From Hyperoodon ampullatus (lineage: Eukaryota; Chordata; Mammalia; Artiodactyla; Ziphiidae), in assembly GCA_949752795.1 (NCBI GenBank), contig OX457057.1, positions 3,400,632-3,464,631 of the forward strand: DNA of 64,000 nucleotides, written 5' to 3'. The position numbers and the translations under genes are program-made. Shown here piece by piece: positions 45,526-58,249 of this stretch. Below the pieces are notes generated by a model that made no database searches, was not told the origin of the DNA, and was given only the letters and a program-made list of their open reading frames with translations. Every line of letters begins with the position of its first letter. Position 1 is the first letter of the stretch.

Positions 45526-46534
45526 CACTCTAAAAAGCAAACAGATAAGTCGTTTTTTTCTTGTTTACACTTTCTTGATGAAAACGGAAATTGCACCTAT
45601 GTCTCATCCAAAATTCTCAGACATGTTTGATAGGCTTCATATCTGGTTTGGGAAGTCTCCAGTTACATAGAAAACCTGCTTTAACATCTTAAATTCCATT
45701 TCCCTAAACGCTCATTTTCTGAAATTCTAAAGGGAGTTCTTCAAGGAAATGATCCATAACGTCCTATTAGTGCACATCTGTATCCTTTCCAATAAAAGAA
45801 CCTGTCCTAGCAAATAGCACCACCAAGACGCATCCATCAACTGGGAAATGCACTTACTGAAACAAGCGTCTTGGAGAAGGAGGCATCCTCTGCGGTATTC
45901 TGTCATGGGCTTATTCAGAAATCCAAACCCTTAAACCAGGAAAACTTTGGACACACACAAACAAACGCACACACGCTGTGTTGCTGTTCTAATTCAGTTT
46001 GATTTATCCACCAACATAATCAATTCCAAAATCCCTGTCAAACTTAGGTCATTAAGACAATTGAAGTCAAGCATGGTGATATCATTAAAAATCAGTAAAG
46101 AAAACTCTTATTTTTAACAGTAAAACCTTTGTTTTTGGCACAAACCCAGATGGAGGAAGAAAAAAAATGAGAGAAAACTGAAATTCATTTTCTTTCATAA
46201 GGTAACTTCAGCTAAGGATTCTGATTAACATGAGTGCTGGGCAGATTTAAGGATCTCACGGGCTTGTTTGCTTGGAGAATTGAAATTTCAGTTGGTAATG
46301 ACATTTGCTGAAATAATAAACAGTAATAACTCCACACCTAATTCAGTCCTTTCAGACTTGGCAATTCATCCTGAGATCTGTGCTAACTGCCTAGGCTAAT
46401 CCAGAAAACCCAAGCAGGACCTGGAAAAAAAGCTCTACACTTAGTAGGGATTCTGTAGATATCTATTTAACTTAATGGACTATTTCAACAAATAATTATG
46501 AGACCTGCTATTTGCAAATTACTATATTAAGCTT
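45526..46534. other. Unassigned AT-rich sequence
   Basis: No repeat or gene recognised. 45980-46330 is AT-rich, unique and free of microsatellites. It would be a reasonable place to look for conserved noncoding DNA. Confidence 0.4.
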
Positions 46535-46690
46535 TGCATTCATCCATCTACACATCCATTTATTTAAAAAGTAAAAATAAATTGAGTACCCACTCTGTGT
46601 CAGGTACTGTTCTAGGTCCTGGGTCTGGAGCTGTGTATAGGGGATTCAAGGAGTCCAACAAAGGACCTCTTTGTCCTCTGACCAAATTTG
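46535..46690 (+). mobile_element. L2-like fragment, left part
   Basis: 'attgagtacccactctgtgt', 'caggtactgttctaggtcct', 'gtctggagctgtgtataggg' matches the L2 start 'ttgagcacctactatgtgcc…caggcactgttctagg'. A likely continuation appears at 47270-47400 ('acccacattccaatagggca'), so about 550 bp may be inserted between the two. Confidence 0.5.
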
Positions 46691-46794
46691 GAACTACAAA
46701 GATATGGAAACAGGATTAGTCAGATGAAGATCAGAATGTCAGAATCATTGCTGAGGGATGCTGGCTTGGAGGAGTGCAGCAATAACTGGCTTTT

Positions 46795-47034
46795 AACACG
46801 GAACCCAGAATTGGGCAGAATCAAGCATCCATGTCAGGTATGGATGGAATGCAAGCACCCCAGCCCCCGGCAGGGCAGAGACCTTGCAGCTGAGCCTGTC
46901 TATGCAGCCAGACCCCAAAGGGGGAGATTTGCAGGGCCAGTTCTCTCTCCAAATTCACCAGCTACAGAAGTCACCCAGTAAGTGAGTGAGGAAGAGAGGC
47001 CAGTATGTCATCCCATTGGATTTCCCATCACATG
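46795..47034 (+). repeat. 240-bp segment, copy A of an inverted duplication
   Basis: End-to-end match to the reverse complement of 48817-49052 with one 4-base indel and about 14 substitutions by eye (roughly 94% identity). Examples of shared blocks: 'gaattgggcagaatcaagca', 'caccccagcccccggcaggg' and 'gccagttctctctccaa'. No ORF, tail or terminal repeats. I do not recognise the family. Confidence 0.92.
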
Positions 47035-47269
47035 TAAATTTAAAGACAGAGAAAGGAGATTTCCTTACCCTCTGTCTATACCATGAACAAAACAACCCAC
47101 TAGCCTTGACTGGGTTTGCAGGGGATTCAGACACTAATAGCCAAGGGGTACAAACAAAGGACAAGCAAACAAATAAATAAACTTGGATATTTCAAAAAGG
47201 GATAATTGCAGTAAGAATGTAGAATGGGGCAATGTGATGTACATAGGGGTTGGGTGGATACAGATACGG

Positions 47270-47400
47270 ATGCGGCAGCTATGGGTCTGCCTATGGAACC
47301 CACATTCCAATAGGGCAGACAGACATTAAGCCCGTGATAGTAGAGCTAACTGCTTCATTATAGCTGAGATAAGTGGTATAATGCAAAAATGCATAGTGCT
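47270..47400 (+). mobile_element. L2-like fragment, right part
   Basis: 'acccacattccaatagggca', then 'gacagacattaagcccgtga' and 'ataagtggtataatgcaaaa' resembles the L2 stretch 'ttacattctagtgggggaga…gataagtgctatgaa'. Probably belongs with the fragment at 46535-46690. The sequence 47035-47269 between is unassigned. Confidence 0.4.
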
Positions 47401-47618
47401 AGCTGAGCCTCTGACAGGATGAGGACAGCCCTGAAGTCAGACACAGTCCAGGGAACCAGGAGTTCCAGGGCCCCTCTCTTCCGGACGTTGGACTTGATCA
47501 TTTCCTTCAAACACACCAGTCACCAAAATGAAACACCATCTTATAAGATGCTTTTTAAAGAGCTCACACTCTATAAACAGTGGGAGAAAGATGTTAATTT
47601 AATACTCTTTTGATTTTT

Positions 47619-47833
47619 TTTTTTTTTTTTTTTTTTTTTGCACAGTACACGGGCCTCTCACTGTTGTGGCCTCTCCCGCTGTGGAGCACGGGCTCCGGAC
47701 ACGCAGGCTCAGAGGCCATGGCTCACGGGCCCAGCCGCTCCGCGGTATGGGGGATCTTCCCAGACTGGGGCACGAACCCGTGTCCCCTGCATCAGCAGGC
47801 GGACTCTCAACCACTGTGCCACCAGGGAAGCCC
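47619..47833 (-). mobile_element. CHR SINE (cetacean type), antisense
   Basis: T run to 47639, then 'gcacagtacacgggcctctc', body, and the head at 47819-47833 ('ccaccagggaagccc'). Perfect 15-bp target duplication 'actcttttgattttt' at 47604-47618 and 47834-47848. The frames covering it on both strands are SINE translations. Confidence 0.96.
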
Positions 47834-47848
47834 ACTCTTTTGATTTTT

Positions 47849-48510
47849 GAAACCAATCCAAGTGAAGCTGAAAATGGAGCTGTTTCTGCTGCCCTCATCT
47901 GGCCCCCGCCCCACTCACACACCCTACAATTTAAAACAAACCATTAATCCCACTATTCTTCCCACACGACCTGGAGCAGTGAGAACATTTTGGGATGGAG
48001 GGGGGAAGGAGCCACGTGGCAGAGTGCAGAGGTTGCAGCAGTGGAGTACCCAGTAAGAGGAACTTTCCTCCCCAAAGGAGGCTCCCAGAGAGGCCCAGTC
48101 ACTGCCAAGAGAATGGGAGCAGTGCGTGATGAATTTTCCAGCTGACATAAGAGTTATTTCCTCAACAATTCCTCTCTAAACACTGCTGTTTCCTCCAGAT
48201 ACCTTAAGCCCCTGAACATGAGTTGTTTTTCAATCATGGGCTTGCAAGTGGCTCCTTGCCTCCAAACCATTCTCCTTTTTTTGGCTTCTCCATGAGAGGT
48301 TTGGAAAGATCATTCTCTTTTACTATTGAAACTCCAAGGCCACAGAGCACAGCAGAGGGTGCTTTTCAGACAATTCTCTCTCCAGCAGGAGCAGCTGAAA
48401 GTCCCAGACACTGCTGTTCTCAGCTGCTGTGTACCTGAAGATGGGTGGAAAATACTCCCTTGCTTTTTCTTCAATCCACAAATGTTTACTGGGTGTGAGT
48501 GTGTGCTGTT
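47849..48510. other. Unassigned sequence, no gene seen
   Basis: No supported gene or named repeat between the SINE and the LTR remnant. Short frames of 60-74 codons have no motif. Confidence 0.4.
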
Positions 48511-49260
48511 GCAGCAAATGATCACAAAATGGGTGGCTGTTATTTATTCTCTTTATTTACATACGTTTATCCTCTTATAATTCTGGAGGCCAGAAGCTCA
48601 AAATGTCTTCTGGGGCTCAAGTCAAAGTTCTTTCTGGAGGCTCTAGGGGAGAATCCTCTCCCATGCCCTTTCTAGCTCCTGGAGGTTGCCTTCATTCCTT
48701 GGCTCACAGCCCCTTCCTCATATTCTTCCAACCTCTTGCTTTGGCTGTTTCATCCCCCTCTGCCTCCCCCTTACAAAGACCATTGCGATTACATTAGGGT
48801 CCACCCAGATAATCCACAAGTAATGGGAAATCCAGTGGGATGACACATGAGCCTCTCTTCCTTACTTACTTATTGGGTGACTTCTGTAGCTGGTGAGTTT
48901 GGAGAGAGAACTGGCCCTGAAAATCTCCCCCTTTGGGGTCTGGCTGCATAGGCTCAGCTGCAAGGTCTCTGCCCTGCCGGGGGCTGGGGTGCTTGCATTC
49001 CATCCATACCTGACATGGATGCTTGATTCTGCCCAATTCTCGGTTCGGTGTTTGGTTGCATCCCCCTCTGCCTCCCTCTTACAGGGACCCTTGTGATTAC
49101 ATTAGGGTCCACCCCAGATAATGGGGAGTGCAATCTCCCCATCATGATCTAATTTCATCTGCAAAGTCCTTTTGACATATCCTGTAACATAGTCACAGAT
49201 TCCACGGACTAGGACCTGATACCCTTGGGGGCCATCTTTCAGTCAACCACCCTGGGTGAG
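48511..49260 (-). mobile_element. MaLR-like LTR remnant carrying an inserted segment
   Basis: Antisense LTR landmarks: 'caaaatgggtggctgttatt', 'ttctggaggccagaagctca', 'ctggaggctctaggggagaa', 'cattccttggctcacagccc', and later 'tttcatctgcaaagtccttt' and 'ggactaggacctgataccct'. The middle is interrupted by copy B of the inverted duplication (48817-49052), with the adjacent LTR stretch present twice (48751-48813 and 49059-49122). Confidence 0.7.
48817..49052 (-). repeat. 236-bp segment, copy B of the inverted duplication
   Basis: Reverse complement of 46795-47034 at about 94% identity over its full length, including both ends. It sits inside the MaLR LTR between two related copies of about 64 bp of that LTR. 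Being inserted in a known repeat, this copy is the likely derived one. Confidence 0.92.
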
Positions 49261-51379
49261 TGGACATTCACACCTTTTAATCACATGTCATCTGAACCTT
49301 CTCTCTGTGCTTGTGTAAACACCACCTTGGATGCAGAGCCAGCTTCCTACCCTAGAACAGAAGATTCAAGTTCACTATCTTTGCTTTCCCTCCTCCTCTG
49401 GTGCCAGGACTTCAGCACAGGACTCAGGATCGAGCAGCCAGATACTACCCACAGGTTTGATTCAGCAGTTGATGGTGCAAAAAAAAGCAGGGATGTGGGG
49501 GATTGATTCCAGCAAGGGGCGTGTGTGTGTGTGCAGCATCTATACTGTGCTTTGAGCAGCCTCAGTGGCAGAGGTTTTAACAACATAGCCATGGAGCAGG
49601 GTTGATATGTCAGTGGGGCAGGACCAGGTCTGAGGTGTGATTCCACCATGGAGCTCATAGCCTGGTTCTCTGGCTCTCCCAGAGGCCTCAGTAGGCGATG
49701 TCCTTGGATAGATTCATTTTCTACTTAAATTGGCCAAAGGCTTTCTCCTGCTGCTTGCAGTCGAGAGACATGGTCAGTACATGTCGAGTGAGACTGCTCC
49801 TGTTGTCTCAGAACTGCTGCCAAGGCCTCTAAGCTGAATAAAGGAGACTCCAGCACAGATAAAGAGAGCTGGGAAGCCACAACGGCACGTCACCTGAGCT
49901 CACTCAGGCAACACAGCCCTCCCCATCAGCAGCCACACCAACCCCTCATCCCAAGCTTGTAAAAAGGAAAGAGAACAAGGGTTATCAGGATTTCCAGGCT
50001 GGAGCCACGGAGCAGGAACATGGGGCTGTGGGAAGAGGTCCCTTCCTCCCTTTCCAATGGGGGACGAGAGCTTCACCCTTCTCTCCCTAAAACCAAATAA
50101 AGAGTGCGGGGGCTTTAAAAGAATCACTTATAGATAATAGGATGATAGTACCTCCTAGTTTACTTGGGACAGGTTCATCTGGTGTCCTGGAGTCCTTACT
50201 GATAGCATCGCTCCCCCTCTCATACGTGTCTAGGTTTGGACAATTGGTTCTATGGTCGTCTATTACTAAACACTTGCTTATTCCATGGTTAGGTCTTGCT
50301 GAACTGCAAGACCTGCAGTCTTACTCTGGTCCTTGGGGCATTGTAAGAGGGTCTTTGTGAGAATATGGCCTGAGTCCCCTGAATTTTGGAGGTGAGCACA
50401 TGTGGACATAGATTCATGCCTTTGTTTTTTTGTTTTTGAAAGGAGAAATCCTGATGAGATACCAACTCCAGCAGGGCAAGATGAAAGTGCTGTGTAACAA
50501 GTCTGTGAAGGTAGCAGAAGCAACTCCCTACTTATCCTGACCCTCCACAGCCCTCAGAGTGCACAGAGAAAACTTCTGGGCTTCTGGTAGTTTTATGTGA
50601 AGGATTAGAAGGTTTGAGGAGGGTGCAGAAGTTGTGGGGGTGCTGCAGCTGGGGAAGGGAGGGACATGGAGACCTGGACCCCCTTCTGAGCCATCCTCAG
50701 TGATGGAGCCTCTTCCATAAAATTGAATGCTACATCCTGAGAAAACCACACTCAGCCTCTATATGAGGCCATCAGCAGCTGACAAAAATCAATGGAACTG
50801 TTTCAGGACCTGGGACAGCTCATTCACAAACAACACCTGCTCCCTGCAATAAATGACCACTGTTTCCCCATCTCTTTTCCCTTAACCCCCGTTCCAGATG
50901 TGTTAGAGCCTAGAAAAGTACAAAGCAGCAGGAGTGAGCTCCGCACCTCCGCACCACCCCCCCAACATGCATATCCATTCTCTGAGCTCCTCAGGTGAGG
51001 GTCTGTACCATATGGGATCAGGAAGGGTTTTGAAACATTTACAAAAGAGAGAGTTTTAAACAGGACTGGATTAATTTTAATAGATGATAGTGACTAGAAA
51101 TTAGATATGTCAATTAAATCTACCGAGACATCATTAACTAAAGTAAAAGAGGGTTTGACAGCGCACCGTTAATGAAGGAGATCGGAAAAAATAAATTCCC
51201 ATGGAGCTGAGACAGCTCAGTACACCAGGCTCAGGTTCGTGGCAGAAACCTTTTGTCTTTGTATACCCGGCACTCTCTTCCCCCGGTTTTCCAGTGGGGA
51301 AATAGTCTTCCCCCATTCTCAGTCTATATGGTGGGGAAGGAGATGTCTACTGTGCACCTTTCTCCCACCTCCACTACCC
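49261..51379. other. Unassigned sequence, no gene seen
   Basis: About 2.1 kb without a recognised repeat. Short (GT)n at 49519-49532. Several frames of 70-103 codons occur on both strands, none with a recognisable domain. Confidence 0.4.
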
Positions 51380-51750
51380 CCACCTCCACTCGAGGAGTAG
51401 ACATATGACCCAAGCCTCCCCAATCAGTGTGAATATCAAAAATCTGCTGGAACACCATGGGAAAGAACAGATGTTTTTCCATTGTTGTTGCTCAGCTGCT
51501 GGAGCCATCAGCCAGAAACCACTGGTTCCCATCTTTCCATCACAAGAGAAGAGCTTGGCTAAGGAAGATGCTAGTGTGGTAAAAAGAAGAGCCAAGAAAG
51601 ACAGGGCACCTGGATCCAGCTGTGCCTGAAGCTAGGTAGATGCCCTGAGCTCTTTAACTTCATGAAGCCATAAATTCCCTTTATTTGTTAAGACTTTTTG
51701 AAATTGGTTTCTGTCATCTTCACTGAAAATTACTTGTCAGATACAGGTGT
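51380..51750 (+). mobile_element. Probable ancient LTR/DNA-type repeat, family uncertain
   Basis: The sequence 'gtagacatatgacccaagcc', 'tccccaatcagtgtgaatat', 'cctggatccagctgtgcctg', 'agccataaattccctttatt' and 'gaaattggtttctgtcatct' matches an old mammalian interspersed repeat layout I remember (…gccaataaattccctttttgc…gtttctgtcac). I cannot name the family securely. Confidence 0.4.
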
Positions 51751-54700
51751 TCAAGTAGGTGGTAAAGGAAAGTTTATCAGTCAGGTCCTGGGAGGAAACA
51801 AAAAGCAGGGACAGATTAAACCAAAGGAACCAACAGGGACTAACCAGAGTGGAAAGCTTTACCAACCACAGCCTTGTGTCATCAGAACCCCATGAGAGGA
51901 GGAACTCAGGGAAAAAGTCAGCTGGAGGAAGTCACAGCCATTTCCAGAACTGCTGTGATGCTGAAGCAGGGGGTAAGAGGTGGGAAGCATAGCTGGTCTC
52001 TCACCTTTGACCTCCTCCTTAAACCACTGGCCAAACCCAGAGGGAAGGAAGCCTGGGCGATGCAGAATGTAGGGGTCCAGGATGCTTCTAATCTCCTAGT
52101 AACGCCCTTGTTCAGACAAGTAGCAGGTTTGGGAGAGGCTTTCCTATGTCCAGGGACTTTGAGCCTGGATCAAATGCTCCACAGGAATGAGATGACACAA
52201 CAACATCACAGAGGGTAATATCGGGGATGCTGATCTAGGGTCATTTCACCCTGATTTCAAGGCTGGTTCACTCCATACCTTTACACACATCATTCCCAAG
52301 CTGGTGTGTTCTCCCCAACTCCCGAATTCCACCCTTTGTTTAAGACCTGAAGCTTCATCTTACCCATAACTCTGGTCCTGAGCACCCCCAGTCTGCAGCG
52401 CCAGCTCCCGTCATAGCTTCACTGCCTTTAACTCCATGCACCTGACTGAGCGATGCATTTGGAATCAACCATGGTATCAGCGGGTCGGTGCTAATGCCTC
52501 AGATTCACTCGTGTGACTTTGTCTCACCACCCTCATGAGAGTCTGCACCACCACCGCCCCCCAGAGGGGCTGGTTCTTAAACTCACTGTATTGGGGTGTC
52601 TCAACCTGCCCTACCTCCATCACACATCTGTTGCCTGGCCCCCCATCCCTGCTCACTTGCCATACACTGGGGTGCAAAGAGTAGGGACTTGATGAATACT
52701 TATGGGCTGAAGTGGGTTTGGGGGAGGGCTGAAGCTACATAAATCCAGAGTCCTAGAACCATAATGTCTGTAAGATATCTTTCTGAAAAGAATAGAGCAA
52801 CTTCAAAACATGGAAAATGTGTGAATCAATACAGGAAAAATGATTCCAAGTTAGACCCATGTTCCAAGCCAGGATAAGGTTCTGCGCTTATGGGGGCAAC
52901 AGGAAATCTCAAATCTTTGGGAAAAAAACTCACCCACTCAACATACCATGTCCCCTTAAAATCTTACTTAAGCCATTATTTTCTGTGCTTTTGCCTATGT
53001 TTTTTAAAGAGCTAGTCAACCTTGCAGGCTTTCCAGTGAAAAGCTCCACAGAGTTTCTTACCCGCTATGAGAAGCAATGATTCCTTTCGTGTTACTTGAT
53101 ATAGCATCTATCATCATCTTTACCCCATGGCCCATGGCAGAGCAGGGGAGCCCCTGATGGGCCAGCTGCTGCCTTCTCTATGCAGAGAGATCCCACTGCA
53201 GCCGAACCAGAGCCCATACTCCTCCACGTGGGAGCCCAGTGGCCTGGACTTAGAGCTGAGATATTGATGCACCTGGAGAGAGCATCTCGCCACCTTCACT
53301 CTGCAGGAAGGTCCTGAACTCCTCAAGCACAGGCACAAACAATAGATATTCTTCCTAGGTGCACAGTCCAAGGCTCTGGTAAATTCTCAAAAGAGCTCTT
53401 ATTTCTTACCCACTTATTTCAACATTATTTTCTCCTGGAATTGCAGTGCATGGCTCTTGGAGACAACTGGCATGTTAATAGGCTGGTTGTATGGAAACTG
53501 AGAATATTGCTGCGTTCCTGCTGCTGCAGGCCAACACTTACGAGGAGCCTTTGGTTAGGAACCAAACACATCACCTTCAAATGCCATTTGCTTCCTTAAC
53601 TTCCAACTCAATCTGATGCCACCCTCTTGTTTCCAGAAATGTCATAAATAACAACACGGCTCTCAAACAAAAATACCTCTAGCAAGTTCATATTAAATAT
53701 TTTTAAGTGTGAAACATTATAGAATTACAAAAAATTCTTACAAAAAAACTAGTCTTAACTAAAAATAATAATAAATGGGAAAAAATTCTGCACAAAACTC
53801 AACATAATTTCTGTTCCAGTTCACATCAGGGAGAAAGGATGCTGATTGATGGAGGGTGATCTTCATTAACAAAGGTGACACCAAAGTAAGTATGTCATAC
53901 CAGAAAGGATATTGATGGGGGAATTTGAAAACATATCTCAGAGAAGGGCCAGAGCTGCCCTGGACACTTACAGGATGGACAGGACCAGAGATAAGGTCTC
54001 TGCAAAAGCACTAGCCCCACCTATTTAGCTGAGAGCAGTTCACTCGATTCACTGAGCTGTTAGGACAATGAAATGAACTGATCTGATGAATCCCCTTTAC
54101 ATCTGCCAGTTTGGACCACAGAGAAGAAGAGGTCATGGTTTTCAGTGCAAGCAGATATCCTAAGAGAGTGAGTTCTCTATTTCAAAGTCAGCAAGGAACA
54201 TACTTCCTCTGGGCCACATGTCTCTGAGTTCTGTGCATACACCACTTGGGAAGATATCACCTCCATGCTGGGTTAATTTCCTGAGCTCCACGGGGGCAGC
54301 TCCTCTAGCTCCAGCCTACCCAGCTTGTCTTAATTTTGTTTGTTTCTCCCTCAAAAAGAGCTTTGCTATTTATTCACTTCCAAATCAGATACTATCAAGT
54401 CTTCCACGATAAGGTGGTTGAGTGAAATGCTCTTTGAATACAAAATGTCAGAGCCAGACACTTGTGCCCCTGAGTCCACTCCAAACGCCCCGGACTGTGA
54501 AAATGCAAAACAAGGGGCAAGGATCCAGCACTCCAGAACTTGCCAACCACAAGCCTCTCCTCATTTATGTGCTAATAATCCCAGTGACCCTGAACTGCAA
54601 GGGCGTGAGATGAGATTCAACACTGCTTAGGTCAATAAGGATCTCAGTGCACAGGAAAATTTTGTCCTTGCCGTCCCAGACAGGGAACAACAAATCTAAA

Positions 54701-55234
54701 CACTCATGCTGAGTAGGGCACCATCGAAACCCAATTACACGCTGCAGTTGGGACTCAGCATAACATGAGCTAAGGGGAAACTTCAATTTATAAGTTTTAT
54801 TTCAACCAGCTTTCTCAGTTCCCTTCCCTGAATGCAATTCAATCCATGAAGACAACAACTACTGGGTGCCAGGGTGAGTTTGCAGCATTAGTCCTGAAGG
54901 AGTCTGTAACATAAAGGGTAAGGCCAGCATATCTGTAACCAGCCAGGCTGCTTGCCAGTGCAGTCAACAAGAAATGTCATTAGCAATCTGAAATTCCACC
55001 TTCTTTCCTCCAACTGCCTTCTCTAAGTTAAAGGACCCAGGAAGCAGAGATATACCAGAAGGTGAGTAACAAGAGAAAAAGAGCCAGACAGGTACCTGGA
55101 TACCTGCTTCTTACACAATTGGCATCACATGCTTGTAATTTGTGCCTCAACAGGTCCAAGAGATGATAACCCCAACTATATCGAGATGTGGTGAACATCA
55201 GATGGATAAGATCTATAAAAGGTCTAGCGTACCA
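51751..55234. other. Unassigned sequence, no gene seen
   Basis: About 3.5 kb, mostly unique-looking. 53690-53800 is AT-rich and may be an old L1 scrap. No frame longer than about 115 codons and none with a recognisable motif. No microsatellites of note. Confidence 0.4.
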
Positions 55235-55795
55235 CCTGTGTTACTTTCTACTGTTGTGTAAAAAATCACCACAAACTTGGGGGCTTAAAACAATGCTCTT
55301 TTGTTATCTCATGGTTTCTGTAGTTCTGAAGTTTGGCACAGTGTGGCGGGGTTCTCTATGCAGGGTTTTGTGAGGTTGAAATCAAGGTGTTGATGGGCTG
55401 TGTTCTCATCTGGAGGCTCGACCAAGGAAGGACCAACTTCCAAGCTCCCTCAAGTGCTTGGCAGAATGCATTTCCTGCAGGCTTATAACAGCTTGTTTCT
55501 CCAAAGCCAGCAAAAGAATGAGTCTGGATTTTTGGAGCTTCTGACTTCAAGGAAGGCCTAAGGTCGTATTTTAAAGCGTTCACCTGATTGGGTCAGGCCC
55601 ATGCAGAATAATCTCCCTTTTGATTAATGTAAAGTCAACTGATCAGGGGCCTTAATTGAATCCTTTCTCCTTTTCAATATAAGATCACCTAGAAGTGACA
55701 TCCTGCCCACACACCAGAGGAAGATATTATACAGTTTGTGATTCCCACAGGAGGTGAGAATTTTGGGGGGCATTTTAGAATTCTGCCTCTCTCAG
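55235..55795 (-). mobile_element. MaLR-like LTR, antisense
   Basis: 'tactttctactgttgtgtaa', 'caccacaaacttgggggctt', 'aaatcaaggtgttgatgggc', 'tgttctcatctggaggctcg', 'attgggtcaggcccatgcag', 'aatgtaaagtcaactgatca', 'ggccttaattgaatcctttc' and 'attttagaattctgcctctc' run as an antisense LTR of the same broad type as 24066-24615 and 48511-49260. A better-preserved copy; exact subfamily not assigned. Confidence 0.7.
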
Positions 55796-55849
55796 TGCCT
55801 GACACACACACACAGGTCTTTAACAAGAGGCAGCCATGCTTGTCTGTAT

Positions 55850-56010
55850 CCTCACCAGTGTCATCATCTCCACTACATATTAGGAAACTGAGGTTGGGGT
55901 GGGTTAATTAACCATCTCAAGATCTTACAGCTGCCTGGTAGCAAAGCCAGGAGTTGAACCCAAGCCTTCTCATTCCACACTGCATGTTCTCTTCTACACA
56001 GCAACCTGCT
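55850..56010 (+). mobile_element. MIR SINE fragment
   Basis: Sense MIR: 'ttaggaaactgaggttgggg', 'ccatctcaagatcttacagc', 'ggtagcaaagccaggagttg', 'aacccaagccttctcattcc', matching the MIR core and 3' half closely. Confidence 0.75.
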
Positions 56011-57559
56011 ATCAGGAGCCCATTTGAAACCAAGTAGAGTTGTCAGCTGTGTTAAGCCTGATTCTCTGCCTTCCTTGGGGTAGGAGGGGAAAGAGATACA
56101 AAGCATTAGCTTCTTCCCTAACAGTCATTCTCCATCTATTTTTTCTCTTGTAAATCCAAATGTATTCAGCTCAGGGTACAGATATTTATGTCCTCATGAG
56201 AGGTAGGTCCTCTCCCCAAGCCTAAGAATGCATCGTGCTTGCTCTAAGCCTATCCTGGAACTCTAGCTCTTCTTTGCCCACTGTGTCCAGTGATTTAAGG
56301 GAAGGTCTACTTAGGGTTACTTGGAAAGGTCTCCTTCCCAATAAAGGAAAGATAAATAAGGGGAAAAGTTTATTTGTTCTTTTTCTTTCTACCCCCTTCT
56401 CCATGATGAACACAGTTGCATGAGGTTGCAATGCTTGGAACTGGGCTGCCATCTTGAAACCATAAGGCAAAGTCCAAACGTTAACAGAGACCACTGGCCC
56501 AGAGCCCTGACCTTGTCATGAACTGACCTAACCCTGGCACTGACCTCTTCCAGACTTCTTGTGAGCTGGGATCTAGCTACTCCCCATATGTTGGCTTTCA
56601 GATTCCAGCAGTCTCAGCTGAGAAAGAATGAGAACGAAGTGATGTGGGAAGACAGGGAGAGAGAGAGAGAGAGAGGGAGGGAGAGAAAGACTGGTTGTAA
56701 AAATGCTGCAGGAAACCCAAACACCTGTTAGGATGTGAGGAAACCCATCTTCCCTCTCACCACAAGGACTGATACCTGCAGCTCAGGTCATGGGTTTCAG
56801 AGCTGGAGGGAATGGGACAGACAGGGCCACCTTAAGTCAGCTGTTACATTCTGTTAATCTCTCCTATATTTGCATAATGGCTTTAAAGTTTTAAAGAAAA
56901 TATTTTTTGATCAGGAATCCGGGGAACATTTTCGGGACTTACACTTATCACTAAAGGTCCTGAGATGACCATAACGGAATCAGTGGCTAAACACAAATAA
57001 ATATGACTTGAGTCAGAGGCTTTTTCCATCAGCTGCTGAAACTTTCCATTAACTAACATCTAACCTCTCCCTCTGCCCTCTGAAATCTCTATCCCAGACC
57101 AGATTCAAATAACAGCCTCCTTCCCTTTCTCCACTTGCCCCTCCCCACATCACCTCTTGCACCTGCACCATCACCAGGGCACCTAAAATACTGATAGAAA
57201 GAAGGAGGCAGAGAAGCAGCCATTTCCTGCCTGCGTTGAGCTCTATGTGAGTCACAGACTCCACCATTTAAGGAGAAAAGTGGAGAAGGGAACTGGGAGC
57301 AGCTCAGATGGTTTGTGGTACTCTCTAATGTCCTCAATAAGGGTCCATAAAGTAGAAGAGTTCCTCTGTCTGAACATAAGGCTCAGGAGGAGGGGCATTA
57401 AATAAGCCTCCTTTCTTGATCCAAAAGGACAAGTAATTTGGGACTAAACGTGCACTAGGCCCGATAAAAATTAATGCATTAGTATCCGATTTGGCTCTTC
57501 TGCAAGTATAAATTCCTGTGTCCCAGACTTAGCTAACATTCACATTAGCAAGCATGTGG
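56011..57559. other. Unassigned, with (GA)n tract
   Basis: No supported gene. A GA/GGGA-rich tract lies at about 56657-56692. The stretch 57049-57337 has two overlapping minus-strand frames of 72-82 codons without motifs. Confidence 0.4.
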
Positions 57560-57725
57560 CCATGATCAATGCATAGATATATTCCTTTACCTGCAACATC
57601 ACTATGTTAGGTGGGCTATAGGCCATAGGCCTTGCCGTCAAGAAGCTTACATTACAATGGGGATGCGAGATACTTCTGTGAACAATTATATAATAAGAGA
57701 TTCATATGTCCCTTCTAGATAATGA
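57560..57725 (+). mobile_element. L2-like fragment
   Basis: 'aggccttgccgtcaagaagc', then 'ttacattacaatggggatgc' fits the L2 phrase 'ccctgccctcatggagcttacattctagtgg'. Very diverged. Confidence 0.4.
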
Positions 57726-58249
57726 GAAAAGAGATAACCAAAGGCAAGACATGATTAATTGCCAAGTGAATTGTTCAGACAGTACTGACAAGAGGTCAGA
57801 GTGGAGAATGATTGCTTCAGTCGAGGGTAATCAAGGATGGTTGTATCATCCTACAATTAGAAATGTGGAGACAAGGCAGAGACAGTGAGTAAATGAGTTG
57901 AATATCTGTTTCTCAAAGGGAGATATGGAAATAAGACTGGAAAGGAAGATGGGAAACAGAGGGTGATGAACCCCTTGTTCAGGAGGTCAAGTTCTGAGAG
58001 ACTCCCCCTCTAAATGGCAGATAATATCATAGGGAAGGTGGAAAAGGAAATCTGTGGAACTTATTCCCACGATACAACCTACAATATTACACCATATCTG
58101 AACTCCATGACCAATTGCCTGTCTGAACTAGACTCAATATTGGACCACACACAGAAAGAGTCTGTCTGTGCTCACTTAGGAATGTTCTTCTGCTTCTGGC
58201 AAGAGCAAGTAATACTGAACTTTCTCTCCTGCTGTCAACATCTATAAAC
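57726..58249. other. Unassigned AT-rich sequence
   Basis: A 77-codon plus-strand frame (58014-58247) has no recognisable domain. Possibly upstream L1-derived sequence. Confidence 0.35.
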
